Shown: one piece after another, positions 36,031-45,173 of the stretch
How positions within the stretch are numbered: position 1 is the stretch's first letter
How the letters are laid out: the number at the start of each line of letters is the position of its first letter
Assembly: GCF_900163665.1 (NCBI RefSeq)
Contig: NZ_FUIA01000019.1
Location: forward strand, 434,001-498,000
DNA: 64,000 nt
Direction of reading: 5' to 3'
Source: Frigoribacterium sp. JB110
Lineage (GTDB): Bacteria > Actinomycetota > Actinomycetes > Actinomycetales > Microbacteriaceae
Translations under genes and position numbers: made by a program
The notes under the pieces: generated by a model
The model's input: the letters and a program-made list of their open reading frames with translations, nothing else
Told to the model about the DNA's origin: nothing
The model's database searches: none

Positions 36031-38016
36031 TCAGCCGCGGGTGACGCCCGTGGTGTCGTGCAGGTAGCCGACCCTGCCGTTGTCGTCGCGGACGACGAAT
36101 ACCTCGCCGCGCTCCTCCAGCACCAGCGCCCACGCCGTGGGGCCGATGCGGAACAGCGGACCGCCGGCGGCGTCGACGACGTCACGCTCGACCGGCGCGA
36201 GTGCCCAGAACGGCTGTGCGTTCGTCACCGGGAGGGAGCCTGGGTCGACGCGCTGACCCTCGGCCGAATCCTCGTCGTCGTGACGGTCAGAATCGCGGGC
36301 GTCCTGAACATCGGCCGGCACGCGCAGGACGGTGTCGCCGTCGAGTTCTGAGTCGACCGCCGCGGCGTCTGCCTCGTCCGGCACGGGGATCGAACCGGTG
36401 CGCCGGTACCCCTGCCCCGGCTGCTCCTCGCCATCGCTGGCGAGGGCGCCGCCGAAGTCGACGCCGGCTGCGCTGTGGTCGAGCGCCGAGCGGGCGGGCT
36501 GCCCCGTCACCTGTTCGGTGTCGGTTGTGATCTCCTCGTCCTGTGTCGAGACGTCGGCAGAGGTCGGCACCTGCAGCGCGCGCGTGGCGACGTCGTCGGC
36601 CTCTCCTGCTGACTCGTCGGCGTCGGAGGCGACCTCGGCCGCGGCGGTCGTGCCGTCGGAAGCCGCGGCGCCGTGCTCGGTTCCATCTGCCGGAGCACTG
36701 TCCCCTGCGGGAGCGTGGTCTGCCGACGGCTCACCGAAATCGATGGCGGGTGCGGCTGCCGGCGGGCCGAACGGATCGGCGACGGGTTCCTGGGGCGGGT
36801 ACTCGTACGGCGCAGCAGGAGCACCGGAGGCAGGAGCGTGCGCGTCGGCGGTCGGCGCCTGCGCGGCATCCTCGGCGCCAGAGGCCTGACCCTGGTACTC
36901 GTACGGCGCAGCAGGAGCGCCATAGGCAGGCGACTGCGCGTCGGCAGTCGGCGCCTGCGCAGCTTCCTCAGCGCCAGAGGCCTGACCCTGGTACTCGTAC
37001 GGCGCAGCAGGAGCGCCATAGGCGGGAGGCTGCTGCGGAGCGAACGACGACGACGGGTCTGGCTGCGGTGCGTACGGCACGGGCTGCTGCGGGTAGCCGC
37101 CCTGCGGTCCGTAGGCGTTCTGCTGACCGTAGGCCGGGGGCTGCTGGCCATACGGGCTCTGCCCGTACGGCGGCTGCGCGTGGGGCGGCTGCTGACCATA
37201 GGGCGCCTGCTGGCCGAACGGTGCGGGCTGCTGGCCGTACGCCTGCTGGCCCTGCTGCTGCCACGGCGCCTGCTGCGGTGCGGGCTTCGGCGCCCGCGGG
37301 CGCTGGATCAGCGTGAGCGCGGGCCTCGCCGCTCTCGTCGCCTGTGTCTCCTCGCGACCGTCGAAGTCAGCTCGGAACGGCGGAACGAACGGAGCGACGA
37401 CCGTGAAGAACACGCCGGCAAGTGCGACCACGGCGGCGACCCAGGCCATCCAGGTGACGCCGACGCCGCCCATCATTGAACCGGTGCCGAGCGCCGAGAA
37501 GACGGCGCTCCAGTAGACGACGGCGTACGACACGAACGCAACCGATGCGAACTGGTCGATGCTCAGCGAACCGATCTTGAGTGTCGTGAGTGCCGGCACG
37601 AGGCGACGCAGCACGATCAGCGCGGTAGCTGCGACCATGGCGACCGATGCGGCGATCGCGGCGATTCCCTGTCCCCAGACCGGGAAATACGACGGCAGCT
37701 CCATGCCGAAACCTGCTGACGCACCTGTCAGCGAGTAGATCGAGAAGAACGAGAAGACGATCGAGACGACGCCGACACCCGCAAGAATCAGCTCCCGCAG
37801 CGAGAACACCCAGATCGCGGGGACGCCGCCGTGGCCGCGATCACCATCCGGTTCATCGGTCGTATTCGACATCGGCTGTTCCGGGATGAAGCTCTCTCGT
37901 GCCGGCGCAGGTGCCGGCGGCCGCGGGTCGCCCGCGGGGGGCTGCGGATTGGGAGCGCCCTGCTGCGGCTGGCCGCTCGGCTCCCAGGCCTGCTGGCCGT
38001 TTGTGTTGTCGGACAC
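36031..38016 (-). CDS. Membrane protein with Gln/Pro-rich and 32-residue repeats
   Basis: A 661-aa protein not assigned to a known family. Order: a Gly/Gln/Pro N-terminus (1-50), four membrane helices at about 73-95, 110-132, 148-172 and 184-210, a Gln/Tyr/Pro/Gly low-complexity region (265-340), two and a half exact-period 32-residue repeats (AYGAPAAPYEYQGQASGAEE and so on, about 340-415), an acidic Ala/Asp/Glu region, and a compact conserved-looking C-terminal segment (FWALAPVERDVVDAAGG to the end). The start is a GTG with GAGGGGA upstream. The gene ends 18 bases before hisD starts. The tail may bind envelope or regulatory partners; this is a guess. Confidence 0.75.
   Translation of the reverse strand: MSDNTNGQQAWEPSGQPQQGAPNPQPPAGDPRPPAPAPARESFIPEQPMSNTTDEPDGDRGHGGVPAIWVFSLRELILAGVGVVSIVFSFFSIYSLTGASAGFGMELPSYFPVWGQGIAAIAASVAMVAATALIVLRRLVPALTTLKIGSLSIDQFASVAFVSYAVVYWSAVFSALGTGSMMGGVGVTWMAWVAAVVALAGVFFTVVAPFVPPFRADFDGREETQATRAARPALTLIQRPRAPKPAPQQAPWQQQGQQAYGQQPAPFGQQAPYGQQPPHAQPPYGQSPYGQQPPAYGQQNAYGPQGGYPQQPVPYAPQPDPSSSFAPQQPPAYGAPAAPYEYQGQASGAEEAAQAPTADAQSPAYGAPAAPYEYQGQASGAEDAAQAPTADAHAPASGAPAAPYEYPPQEPVADPFGPPAAAPAIDFGEPSADHAPAGDSAPADGTEHGAAASDGTTAAAEVASDADESAGEADDVATRALQVPTSADVSTQDEEITTDTEQVTGQPARSALDHSAAGVDFGGALASDGEEQPGQGYRRTGSIPVPDEADAAAVDSELDGDTVLRVPADVQDARDSDRHDDEDSAEGQRVDPGSLPVTNAQPFWALAPVERDVVDAAGGPLFRIGPTAWALVLEERGEVFVVRDDNGRVGYLHDTTGVTRG
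36800..37030. repeat. In-frame tandem repeat, period 96 bp
   Basis: Copies begin at 36800, 36896 and 36992 (TACTCGTACGGCGCAGCAGG at the head of each). The period equals 32 codons, and identity is high at DNA level, so the duplications are recent and copy number may vary between strains. Confidence 0.85.
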
Positions 38017-38093
38017 GACTGACGTCCCCTCTTACTGCTCGCGTGAGCATTGCTTGCACGGTCGTGGTTACTTCGATCCTACTGCCCGGATCA

Positions 38094-38128
38094 CGGCCGT
38101 CTTCTGTGTTCGTTCTGTGTGACGGCCG
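38094..38128 (-). repeat. Inverted repeat after dnaE
   Basis: CGGCCGTC and GACGGCCG flank a 19-base spacer that itself holds TTCTGTGT twice. It lies after the dnaE stop and before the promoter (TAGGAT at 38076-38081, minus strand) of the next gene, so it could act as a weak terminator. Confidence 0.4.
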
Positions 38129-38144
38129 CCCGCGCGCCGTCGCC

Positions 38145-41100
38145 TCAGCCCAGGCACTGCGGCCCGAGGAGCGACTTCAGGTCGCCGAAGAGATCGGCGG
38201 TGACGGTGACGGGGATCGGCACTTCGAACACCTTCGCCGATCGTCCTCTGTGCATCTTCAGTCGCACCTCTGTGTCTCCTGTGTGTCGCTTCAGCACGTC
38301 GGCGAGGTCCTTCACGACCCGCTCCGTGGCACGCTGCTCCGGCAGAAGAAGAGTGATGGGACCCGCCGTGTCCATCGCCCCCAGGTCGGGCGAGAACGCC
38401 GACTGCGCGTGCAGGTTCAGCCCATCGTCGCGGCGCGACACCCGCCCGCGGACGACGAGAATCGAGTCCTGCTGCAGAATCGGCTGGAACTCCTGATAGG
38501 TCTTCCCCATGAACATCACGGTGACCTCGGCTTCGAAGTCCTCGACCGTGACCATGCCGTACGGATTTCCACTCGCCTTCGCCACCCTGTGCTGGGCGCT
38601 CGTGACGAGACCGGAGACGGTGACCTGGTCGCCGTCGTCGAGCGATTCCGATCCGAGCAGGTCGGCGATCGTGATGCTGCGGTGCTTGGCGAGCGGCACC
38701 TCGAGACCGGCGAGCGGGTGATCCGAGACGTACAGCCCGAGCATGTCGCGCTCGAAAGCGAGCTTGTCCTTCTTCGTGTACTCGGGGCGCTCCGGGACCT
38801 TCTGCACTTCCTGAGGCTCGTCCCACAGGCTGTCGAAGTCGAAGCCGACCTCGCCCTGCGCCTCGCGCCGCTTGTCGAGCACCGCCTGTTCGACGGCATC
38901 CTCGTGGATCTCCACCAGGGCACGCCGCGTGGCACCCATCGTGTCGAACGCGCCCGCCTTGATCAGCGACTCGACGGTGCGCTTGTTCGCCGCGTGCGCG
39001 GGGACGCGTTTCAGGAAGTCGTGGAAGCTCGCGTACGGCCCGTCGGCGCGCGCCGAGACGATCCCGTCGACGACGTTCGAGCCGACGTTGCGCACGGCGC
39101 CGAGGCCGAAGCGGATGTCCTCCCCGACGGCGGCGAAGAAGAGGATCGACTCGGAGACGTCCGGCGGCAGCACGTTGATGCCCATGCGCCTGCACTCATT
39201 GAGGTACATCGCGAGCTTGTCGCGCGAGTCGCCGACGCTGGTGAGCAGCGCGGCCATGTACTCGGCCGGATAGTGCGCCTTGAGGTAGGCCGTCCAGTAC
39301 GACACCACGCCGTACGCAGCCGAGTGGGCCTTGTTGAACGCGTAGTCGGAGAACGGGAGCAGGATCTCCCACAGGGCCTTGATCGCCCCCTCCCCGAAGC
39401 CGCGACTCTTCATCCCCTCGGCGAAGCCGACGTATTGCTTGTCGAGCTCCGACTTCTTCTTCTTTCCCATCGCGCGACGCAGGATGTCTGCCTGCCCGAG
39501 ACTGAACCCGGCGACCTTCTGTGCGATCGCCATCACCTGCTCCTGGTAGATGATGAGGCCGTATGACGTGTCGAGGATCTCCCTGAGCGGCTCCTCGAGC
39601 TCGGGATGGATCGGGCTGATCTCCTGCTCACCGTTCTTCCGCAGCGCGTAGTTCGTGTGGGAGTTCGCGCCCATCGGGCCTGGTCGGTACAGCGCGATGA
39701 CGGCTGAGATGTCCTCGAAGTTGTCGGGCTTCATCAGGCGCAGCAGGCTGCGCATCGGGCCGCCGTCGAGCTGGAAGACGCCGAGGGTGTCGCCGCGAGC
39801 GAGCAGCTCGTACGCGTCCTTGTCGTCGAGGGTGAGGGTCTCGAGGTCGATGTCGACGCCGCGGTTGGTGCGCACGTTGTCGAGGGCGTCCGAGATGATG
39901 GTGAGGTTGCGGAGCCCCAAGAAGTCCATCTTGATCAGGCCGAGCGACTCACAGGCCGGGTAGTCGAACTGGGTGACGATCTGCCCGTCCTGCTCGCGCT
40001 TCATGATCGGGATGATGTCGATCAGCGGATCGGAGGACATGATCACACCGGCGGCGTGCACGCCCCACTGGCGTTTCAGCCCTTCGAGCCCGATGGCGCG
40101 GTCGAAGACCGTCTTCGCTTCCGGGTCGGTCTCGATGAGCGAGCGGAACTCACTCGCTTCTTTATAGCGACCGTGATCCGGATCGAACATGCCGCTCAGC
40201 GGCATGTCCTTGCCCATCACGGGCGGCGGCATCGCCTTCGTGAGCCGCTCCCCCATGCTGAACGGGAAGCCGAGCACTCGGCTGGAGTCCTTCAGCGCCT
40301 GCTTCGACTTGATCGTGCCGTAGGTGACGATCTGCGCGACGCGCTCATCGCCGTACTTCTCCGTCACGTAGTCGATGACCTCGCCGCGGCGCCGGTCATC
40401 GAAGTCGACGTCGAAGTCGGGCATGGAGACGCGGTCCGGGTTGAGGAACCGCTCGAAGATCAGGCCGTGCTCAAGTGGATCGAGGTCGGTGATGCGCATC
40501 GCATACGCGACCATCGAACCCGCGCCGGAGCCTCGCCCGGGGCCGACACGGATGTCGTTGTTCTTCGACCAGTTGATGAAGTCGGCGACCACGAGGAAGT
40601 AGCCGGGGAACTTCATCTGGGTGATGATGCCGATCTCGTACTCCGCGCGCTTGCGCACGTCATCCGTGATGCCGTTCGGGTAGCGGTAGTGCAGCCCCTT
40701 CTCGACCTCTTTGATGAACCAGCTCTCCTCCGTCTCCCCATCCGGGACGGGGAATCGCGGCATGTAGTTCGCCTCGGTGTCGAACTCGATGTTGCAGCGC
40801 TCGGCGATGAGCAGTGTGTTGTCGCAGGCCTCTGGATGCTCGTTGAACAGCTGACGCATCTCCCGCGCCGACTTGATGTAGTAGCCGTCACCGTCGAGTT
40901 TGAAGCGGTTCGGGTTGTCCATCGTGGACCCGGACTGCACGCACAGCAGGGCCTCGTGCGCGTCGGCCTCATGCTGATAGGTGTAGTGGGAGTCGTTGGT
41001 GGCGAGCAGCGGGATGTTCAGGTCTTTGGAGAGCCTGATCAGGTCTTCGCGAACTCGCCGCTCGATGGAGAGACCGTGCTCCATGATCTCGGTGAAGTAG

Positions 41101-41657
41101 TTCTCCTTGCCGAAGATGTCCCGGTAGTCGGCCGCCGCCTGTCGCGCCTCGTCGTACTGGCCGAGTCGCAGCCGCGTCTGGATCTCGCCGGACGGGCAAC
41201 CCGTGGTGGCGATGATGCCCTTGCCGTACGTCTCGAGGAGCTCACGATCGGCGCGCGGCTTGAAGTAGTACCCCTCGATGCTCGACAGCGAGCTGAGGCG
41301 GAACAGGTTGTGCATGCCCTCGTTGTTCTCGGCCCACATCGTCATGTGGGTGTAGGCGCCGCCGCCAGAGACGTCGTCGCTCTTCTGATCGGGCGAGCCC
41401 CACGACACCCGCGAGCGCTCGCTGCGCTGTGTGCCCGGCGTGATGTAGGCCTCGAGGCCGATGATCGGTTTGACCCCTGCGGCCTTCGCCGCGTTGTAGA
41501 ACTCGAACGCGGCGAACGTGTTGCCGTGGTCGGTGACGGCGATGGCGCTCTGCCCCAGATCAGCCGCCGCCTGGGTCATGTTCCCGAGTTTCGCCGCCCC
41601 GTCGAGCATCGAGTACTCGCTGTGCACGTGCAGGTGGACGAAGTCGTCGGAAGCCAT
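38145..41657 (-). CDS. dnaE: DNA polymerase III alpha subunit
   Basis: Replicative polymerase of 1170 aa. The PHP domain begins at FVHLHVHSEYSMLDGA; the polymerase active site carries MPDFDVDFDDRRRG (two catalytic Asp); a helix-hairpin-helix region and an OB-fold (QVTVSGLVTSAQHRV) follow, and a small C-terminal domain ends the protein. The length is typical of DnaE1. TAGACT lies exactly six bases before the ATG and there is no SD, so a leaderless mRNA is predicted for this essential gene. Confidence 0.98.
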   Translation of the reverse strand: MASDDFVHLHVHSEYSMLDGAAKLGNMTQAAADLGQSAIAVTDHGNTFAAFEFYNAAKAAGVKPIIGLEAYITPGTQRSERSRVSWGSPDQKSDDVSGGGAYTHMTMWAENNEGMHNLFRLSSLSSIEGYYFKPRADRELLETYGKGIIATTGCPSGEIQTRLRLGQYDEARQAAADYRDIFGKENYFTEIMEHGLSIERRVREDLIRLSKDLNIPLLATNDSHYTYQHEADAHEALLCVQSGSTMDNPNRFKLDGDGYYIKSAREMRQLFNEHPEACDNTLLIAERCNIEFDTEANYMPRFPVPDGETEESWFIKEVEKGLHYRYPNGITDDVRKRAEYEIGIITQMKFPGYFLVVADFINWSKNNDIRVGPGRGSGAGSMVAYAMRITDLDPLEHGLIFERFLNPDRVSMPDFDVDFDDRRRGEVIDYVTEKYGDERVAQIVTYGTIKSKQALKDSSRVLGFPFSMGERLTKAMPPPVMGKDMPLSGMFDPDHGRYKEASEFRSLIETDPEAKTVFDRAIGLEGLKRQWGVHAAGVIMSSDPLIDIIPIMKREQDGQIVTQFDYPACESLGLIKMDFLGLRNLTIISDALDNVRTNRGVDIDLETLTLDDKDAYELLARGDTLGVFQLDGGPMRSLLRLMKPDNFEDISAVIALYRPGPMGANSHTNYALRKNGEQEISPIHPELEEPLREILDTSYGLIIYQEQVMAIAQKVAGFSLGQADILRRAMGKKKKSELDKQYVGFAEGMKSRGFGEGAIKALWEILLPFSDYAFNKAHSAAYGVVSYWTAYLKAHYPAEYMAALLTSVGDSRDKLAMYLNECRRMGINVLPPDVSESILFFAAVGEDIRFGLGAVRNVGSNVVDGIVSARADGPYASFHDFLKRVPAHAANKRTVESLIKAGAFDTMGATRRALVEIHEDAVEQAVLDKRREAQGEVGFDFDSLWDEPQEVQKVPERPEYTKKDKLAFERDMLGLYVSDHPLAGLEVPLAKHRSITIADLLGSESLDDGDQVTVSGLVTSAQHRVAKASGNPYGMVTVEDFEAEVTVMFMGKTYQEFQPILQQDSILVVRGRVSRRDDGLNLHAQSAFSPDLGAMDTAGPITLLLPEQRATERVVKDLADVLKRHTGDTEVRLKMHRGRSAKVFEVPIPVTVTADLFGDLKSLLGPQCLG

Positions 41658-41663
41658 ATCCCG

Positions 41664-41669
41664 AGTCTA
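41664..41669 (-). promoter_or_regulatory. -10 box of dnaE, leaderless geometry
   Basis: Minus-strand TAGACT, then CGGGAT, then the ATG of dnaE. Confidence 0.5.
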
Positions 41670-41865
41670 AATTCACCCACGGACATTCCGCCCCGCCGTG
41701 TCGCGCTCCCGTGGCGGGCCGACGTTGCGGGAGGCCCCGGGAACCGGCGGCGCTCACAGCGGTGCGCGCCTGGGTGTGTACCGCCGCGGACGCCGCTGGG
41801 GCGAGTACGGCCGTCCCGAACGAGGACGTTCCACCCGCATCCGGCCGGTTTTCGCGTGACCGCGC

Positions 41866-42525
41866 TCAACCGGGCGTGTGCTCACCCCCGCGCCGACCCA
41901 CGACCGAGTCCCGCATCGGCGGCTGGCACGCAGCGCCCATCAGGAGAAACGCACCTGGTGCGGCGGTGACCGCGAGCCCCGGCTGAACGACAGCTCCGAG
42001 GCATGCCAGGACGACGGCGACCCAGGCTGCGATACGAGCAGCACGCGCCCCGACGAAGAAAGACGCGATCGCCGATGCGAGAGAGACGGCTTGGCAGAGC
42101 ACCGCCACTCCCATTGCATCGAACCAGGTCTCGATGCCGGAGATGCCCGCGGCCCGCCCGTGCACGAGGTTCGCCGAGCCGTAGGCGATCAGTATGTTCC
42201 CCCACGCCATAGCTGCGCCGGCGAACACGACGAGAAGCACGGCCCGGACGCGGTCGCGACTGACGACGCCGCTGATGATCATCGCAACGACGACGAGCAT
42301 CATCACGCCGCCTCCCACCGCGATGCCGGGCAGAATGTAGCCGATGCCGTCAGCGCACACCCAGGTGCCGTAGCCTTCCGTTCCCGGTGCACCCGTGCTG
42401 CACCTCACGTGCAGCCGGTCCCGCAACAGCCAGATCAGCCCCGGCGCCGTGACCAGGGCGGCCGCGCCGCCGACGGCCGACCACAGCACCGCCGCCGCGC
42501 GGGGCGAGACGAGAGAACCTGCCAT
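41866..42525 (-). CDS. Hypothetical membrane protein
   Basis: A 219-aa protein with about five hydrophobic segments (near residues 10-34, 62-90, 95-120, 135-160 and 165-195) and a short polar C-terminus. Between the first two helices is a loop with two cysteines (RCSTG, WVCADG) that could form a disulfide outside the cell. No family recognised. It is the first gene of the accessory stretch between dnaE and the rluD-like gene. A GAGG sits just before the ATG. Confidence 0.6.
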   Translation of the reverse strand: MAGSLVSPRAAAVLWSAVGGAAALVTAPGLIWLLRDRLHVRCSTGAPGTEGYGTWVCADGIGYILPGIAVGGGVMMLVVVAMIISGVVSRDRVRAVLLVVFAGAAMAWGNILIAYGSANLVHGRAAGISGIETWFDAMGVAVLCQAVSLASAIASFFVGARAARIAAWVAVVLACLGAVVQPGLAVTAAPGAFLLMGAACQPPMRDSVVGRRGGEHTPG

Positions 42526-42833
42526 CGCCTCATCGTCTCAGACTCGCCGGTCCCGCTCCGTTTCCCCCGCCGACTGGGTGATCCGGCTCGTCGGCTGAGT
42601 GGACTCCACCGGCAATTGCGCCTGAGCGCGCAGACAGGCGGGTCGCGCCTCTGAAGCCGCGCCCCGCGGGATTTCTGAGCCGAATGACGTTGGTCCGATT
42701 CTGCGAGAGCGGTCGCGCGACGAGTGAACGATACCGTCGCGCGGCCCGCACTCAATCAGCGGGTGGAGGAAGCTCGGCTGGCGCTTGCGACGGCGTCTGG
42801 AGTGCCATCCCAGAGTCTGTTCCGCCGTTCGCA

Positions 42834-43001
42834 TCATCCGGATGATCGGCCCCGTGCCGGTTCCAGCACATCGACGCTGATCGCAGCCTCGGCGGCAGCG
42901 TTCAGAGCCTCGGCGGCTGCCGCATCCGGTGCATCGACGGGCGCCGGAACGGCACCGACCACCAGTGCTGCTGTCGCCGCTCCTGCGACGAGTCCGCCCA
43001 T
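42834..43001 (-). pseudogene. Remnant of a CU044_5270-family (sigma partner) membrane protein
   Basis: From an internal ATG the frame reads MGGLVAGAATAALVVGAV, then a Pro/Asp/Ala stretch and EALNAAAEAAISVDVLEPA before a TGA. A single membrane helix followed by an 'AAEALNxAAEAA' helix is how members of the actinobacterial CU044_5270 family continue after their short cytoplasmic part; here both the N-terminal part and the large outer domain are missing, and a stop lies four codons upstream of the ATG. The family assignment is from memory of the pattern and is tentative. Confidence 0.5.
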
Positions 43002-43048
43002 GCCGATGCTCTAGCCAAGCGCCCCGCGCTGCGGGCGCACGCCTCCGC

Positions 43049-43345
43049 TCAGCGCCAACTGCTGCCATCGCCATCTCGCGCAGCAGCGCCTGACGCGCGG
43101 CGCCGCTTCATCACGCGTGTCGCGATACCGAGCAGCCACCGCCTGGCCGAGTCGCTCGACTGTCCGAACGAACCACGCCTGCGGAGGGCAACCAGGAATG
43201 CCTCGCTGAGCACAGCGTCCACACCGTCGCCGACCAATCACCGACGCACATCTCCGCCGACCGCCCGCGCATGCCGCCCGAAGATCGCCGCGATTCGCGC
43301 CGAGGCTTCGAGCGGTGCCGCGATGTCTTCGCTGTCAGTGCTCAT
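43049..43345 (-). pseudogene. ECF RNA polymerase sigma factor, broken
   Basis: From the ATG at 43343-43345 the frame reads MSTDSEDIAAPLEASARIAA, then IFGRHARAVGGDVRR and a TGA (43238-43240). Reading through in the same frame gives LVGDGVDAVLSEAFLVALRR, then ARRWLLGIATRVMKRRRA. These are the region 2 helices of an ECF sigma factor (FxRHxxAV ... DVLSExFLxAxRR ... WLLGIAxxV). The stop replaces what should be an Arg-rich link, and no region 4 follows. So the gene is dead by nonsense mutation and truncation. Confidence 0.75.
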
Positions 43346-43376
43346 ATCGGGTATTGCACGCCCGCGCCGATCCGGT

Positions 43377-43958
43377 TCACGACTTCTGCGAAAGTGTCCG
43401 TCGCATCAGCACACGCGGGAATCCGTTCAGCACAGATCCGGTCTCGGCCGCCTGTGTGAAGCCCGCGCCCTCGAACAGCGCCTTCGTGCCGACGTACGCC
43501 ATCGTCAGGTCGACGTGCTCACCGCGGTTGTCGACGGGGTACCCCTCAACAGCCGGCGCGCCGCGCTCGCGGGCGTACGACACTGCGCCAGAGATGAGGT
43601 GGTGCTGAATCCCCTGCTTGCGGTGGCCCGGCCGCACACGGAAGCACCACAGCGACCAGACGTCGAGTTCGTCGACATGCGGGATGAGGCGGTTGCGGGC
43701 GAAGCTGGTGTCTCTGCGCGGGTGCAGCGCCGCCCAGCCCACCGGTTCGCCATCGAGATAGGCGATGACGCCAGGCGGCGGATCGTGCTCGCACAGTTCC
43801 CGCACTCGGTCGGCGCGCGCCTGTCCGCGCAGCGCCTGGTTCTCCTTGCTGCCGATGCGGTAGCTCAGGCAGAAGCACACGTTGCTCGTCGGCTTCTTGG
43901 GCCCGACGAGCGCCGCCACGTCGTCGAACTCGGTCGCTGCCCGCACCTCGATCACCAT
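43377..43958 (-). CDS. GNAT family N-acetyltransferase
   Basis: A 193-aa protein with the acetyl-CoA-binding loop VRPGHRKQGIQHHLI (R/Q-x-x-G-x pattern) at about residues 105-119 and the preceding strand WSLWCFRV. The early block FCLSYRIGSKEN is typical of a GNAT subgroup found near antibiotic or amino-acid acetylases; the substrate is unknown. The ATG at 43956-43958 is chosen; the frame stays open further upstream into a palindrome, which is unlikely to be coding. Confidence 0.82.
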   Translation of the reverse strand: MVIEVRAATEFDDVAALVGPKKPTSNVCFCLSYRIGSKENQALRGQARADRVRELCEHDPPPGVIAYLDGEPVGWAALHPRRDTSFARNRLIPHVDELDVWSLWCFRVRPGHRKQGIQHHLISGAVSYARERGAPAVEGYPVDNRGEHVDLTMAYVGTKALFEGAGFTQAAETGSVLNGFPRVLMRRTLSQKS

Positions 43959-44327
43959 GCGTTCAGTGTGCCCGGCGCTCCGTCCTGCACCCCGCACCGT
44001 GCCCGCGCGTCCGGCAGAGCAAGGCTCCCATGCTCGGTCGCCGAGATGAGTACGATGGCGGCGAGAATCCCACGTTCTCGCCGCCATCGTACTCATATCG
44101 CGCGGTCATACTCATGTCGCAGCGGGGACGCGATCGAGCCGCAGCTTCCTCGCTCGCGCTCCGTGACACGTGTCTCGCACACGGCCTCAAGCGAATGTGC
44201 GTGGCCTCCTTCCACCCACACCCCCGAGTTCGCGTGGCTTTCCGTCCACAACCCGCAGTTGCCCGTTGTGTGCGCTGCTCTCCAGTACCAAGACTCATGA
44301 CGTCCCCATCCGGAACGGAGGATCGAC
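43959..44327. other. 369-base gap with a perfect palindrome
   Basis: Divergent region between the GNAT gene and the DUF559 gene. It holds the palindrome at 44046-44096, followed by TACTCAT-type half-units at 44091 and 44109, and the GGAGG-type ribosome binding site of the DUF559 gene at its right end. Nothing else is recognised. Confidence 0.6.
44046..44096. repeat. Perfect inverted repeat, 22-bp arms
   Basis: ATGAGTACGATGGCGGCGAG plus AA is followed by a seven-base loop and its exact complement ending in TACTCAT. As RNA it would form a very stable hairpin from either strand. The outer GAGTAC/GTACTC parts recur on the other side of the DUF559 gene at 45174-45238. Confidence 0.9.
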
Positions 44328-45158
44328 ATGGAGCTGTGCGCAGAACTCGAAAGGCGCGGTGGCTGGTTGCACCGAGCTGACCTGATCGATGCAGGCTGGA
44401 GCGCCGATCGGATACTCGCGGCTCGACGCAAGGAAGGCATAGAGCTGCTGCGCAGGCAGTGGCTGCTCCTGCCGAGCATCGGCGACGACCTGCGGACAGC
44501 GGCAGCACTCGGCGGAGTGGTCTCGTGCGTCTCGGCGCTGGCTCGGCTCGACCTCTGGCTCCCGAAGGGACTGCCGACGCAGGTCCATCTGGCGGTGCCG
44601 CCGCACACAGGCAGCACATCAGAATCGAGCGTCTGCCACCGTTCGCATCCGGTCACGGCTCGTCGGCCGCGCTCCCTGCTCGACGAAATCGAGAACGTAT
44701 TGGCAAACGTCGCTTCGTGTCTTCCGAAGCGGGATGCTTTCTGCGTGTGGGAATCGGCTACCAATCGCCGGCGCGTCACACCCCAACAGCTGCGACGGAT
44801 ACCGTGGCGTTCCCGCGCTGCCAAGGATCTCGCGAAAGCGGTCTCTGAGCAATCGGACTCCGGTATGGAGTCGACCTTCGTGTGGAACTGCCGGCGCGCC
44901 GGTATTCGGGCCGTACAGCAGGTGAGAATCGCCGGCCATAGGGTCGACTTCCTGATCGGCAGGCATCTCGTCGTGCAACTCGATGGCTGGGCCTATCACA
45001 AGGATGCGGCACAGCGTCGGCGGGACATCCGGCACGATCGAGCCCTGACTGCCCTCGGCTGCACCGTACTGCGCTTCGACTACTACGACGTGATGCACGA
45101 CTGGCCCCGCGTCGAGGCGGAGTTGCGACGCGGGATCGCCGCAGGTGCGGCCGACTAG
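44328..45158 (+). CDS. DUF559 nuclease-like protein with AbiEi-like N-terminus
   Basis: A 276-aa protein. The first 70 residues look like a winged helix (LERRGGWLHRADLIDAGWS, RILAARRKEGIELLRRQWLL) as in AbiEi-type antitoxins. The last 100 residues form a VSR/PD-(D/E)XK-like DUF559 domain: GMESTFVWNCRRAG, HRVDFLIGRHLVVQLDGWAY, then the DRALTALGCTVLRF and YYDVM end. Such genes are common, variable and of unproven function in Microbacteriaceae; a defence or toxin-antitoxin role is often guessed. No toxin partner is adjacent. GGAGG precedes the ATG by six bases. Confidence 0.78.
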   Translation: MELCAELERRGGWLHRADLIDAGWSADRILAARRKEGIELLRRQWLLLPSIGDDLRTAAALGGVVSCVSALARLDLWLPKGLPTQVHLAVPPHTGSTSESSVCHRSHPVTARRPRSLLDEIENVLANVASCLPKRDAFCVWESATNRRRVTPQQLRRIPWRSRAAKDLAKAVSEQSDSGMESTFVWNCRRAGIRAVQQVRIAGHRVDFLIGRHLVVQLDGWAYHKDAAQRRRDIRHDRALTALGCTVLRFDYYDVMHDWPRVEAELRRGIAAGAAD

Positions 45159-45173
45159 CCAGCCGCCGAGACG

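Larger units (their letters stand above)
42526..43376. other. 850-base stretch of decayed genes
   Basis: Between the membrane protein gene and the GNAT gene there is no intact gene. On the minus strand, reading from right to left, it holds the front half of an ECF sigma factor broken by an in-frame stop, and the membrane segment of its usual partner protein, both listed separately. The remaining part (42526-42833) is unrecognisable; its open frames have a shadow-like composition. Confidence 0.7.

Noticed and set aside
36800-37030. CRISPR-like repeat pattern
   Set aside because: The repeats are directly abutting 96-bp units in frame within a coding sequence, with no spacers and no cas genes.
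43049-43240. Separate small protein from 43237 leftwards
   Set aside because: Its sequence continues the ECF sigma region 2 seen before the TGA in the same frame, so it is a broken piece and not an independent gene.
44328-45158. Complete AbiE-type toxin-antitoxin pair
   Set aside because: Only the AbiEi-like winged helix plus DUF559 domain is present; there is no nucleotidyltransferase (AbiEii) gene next to it.
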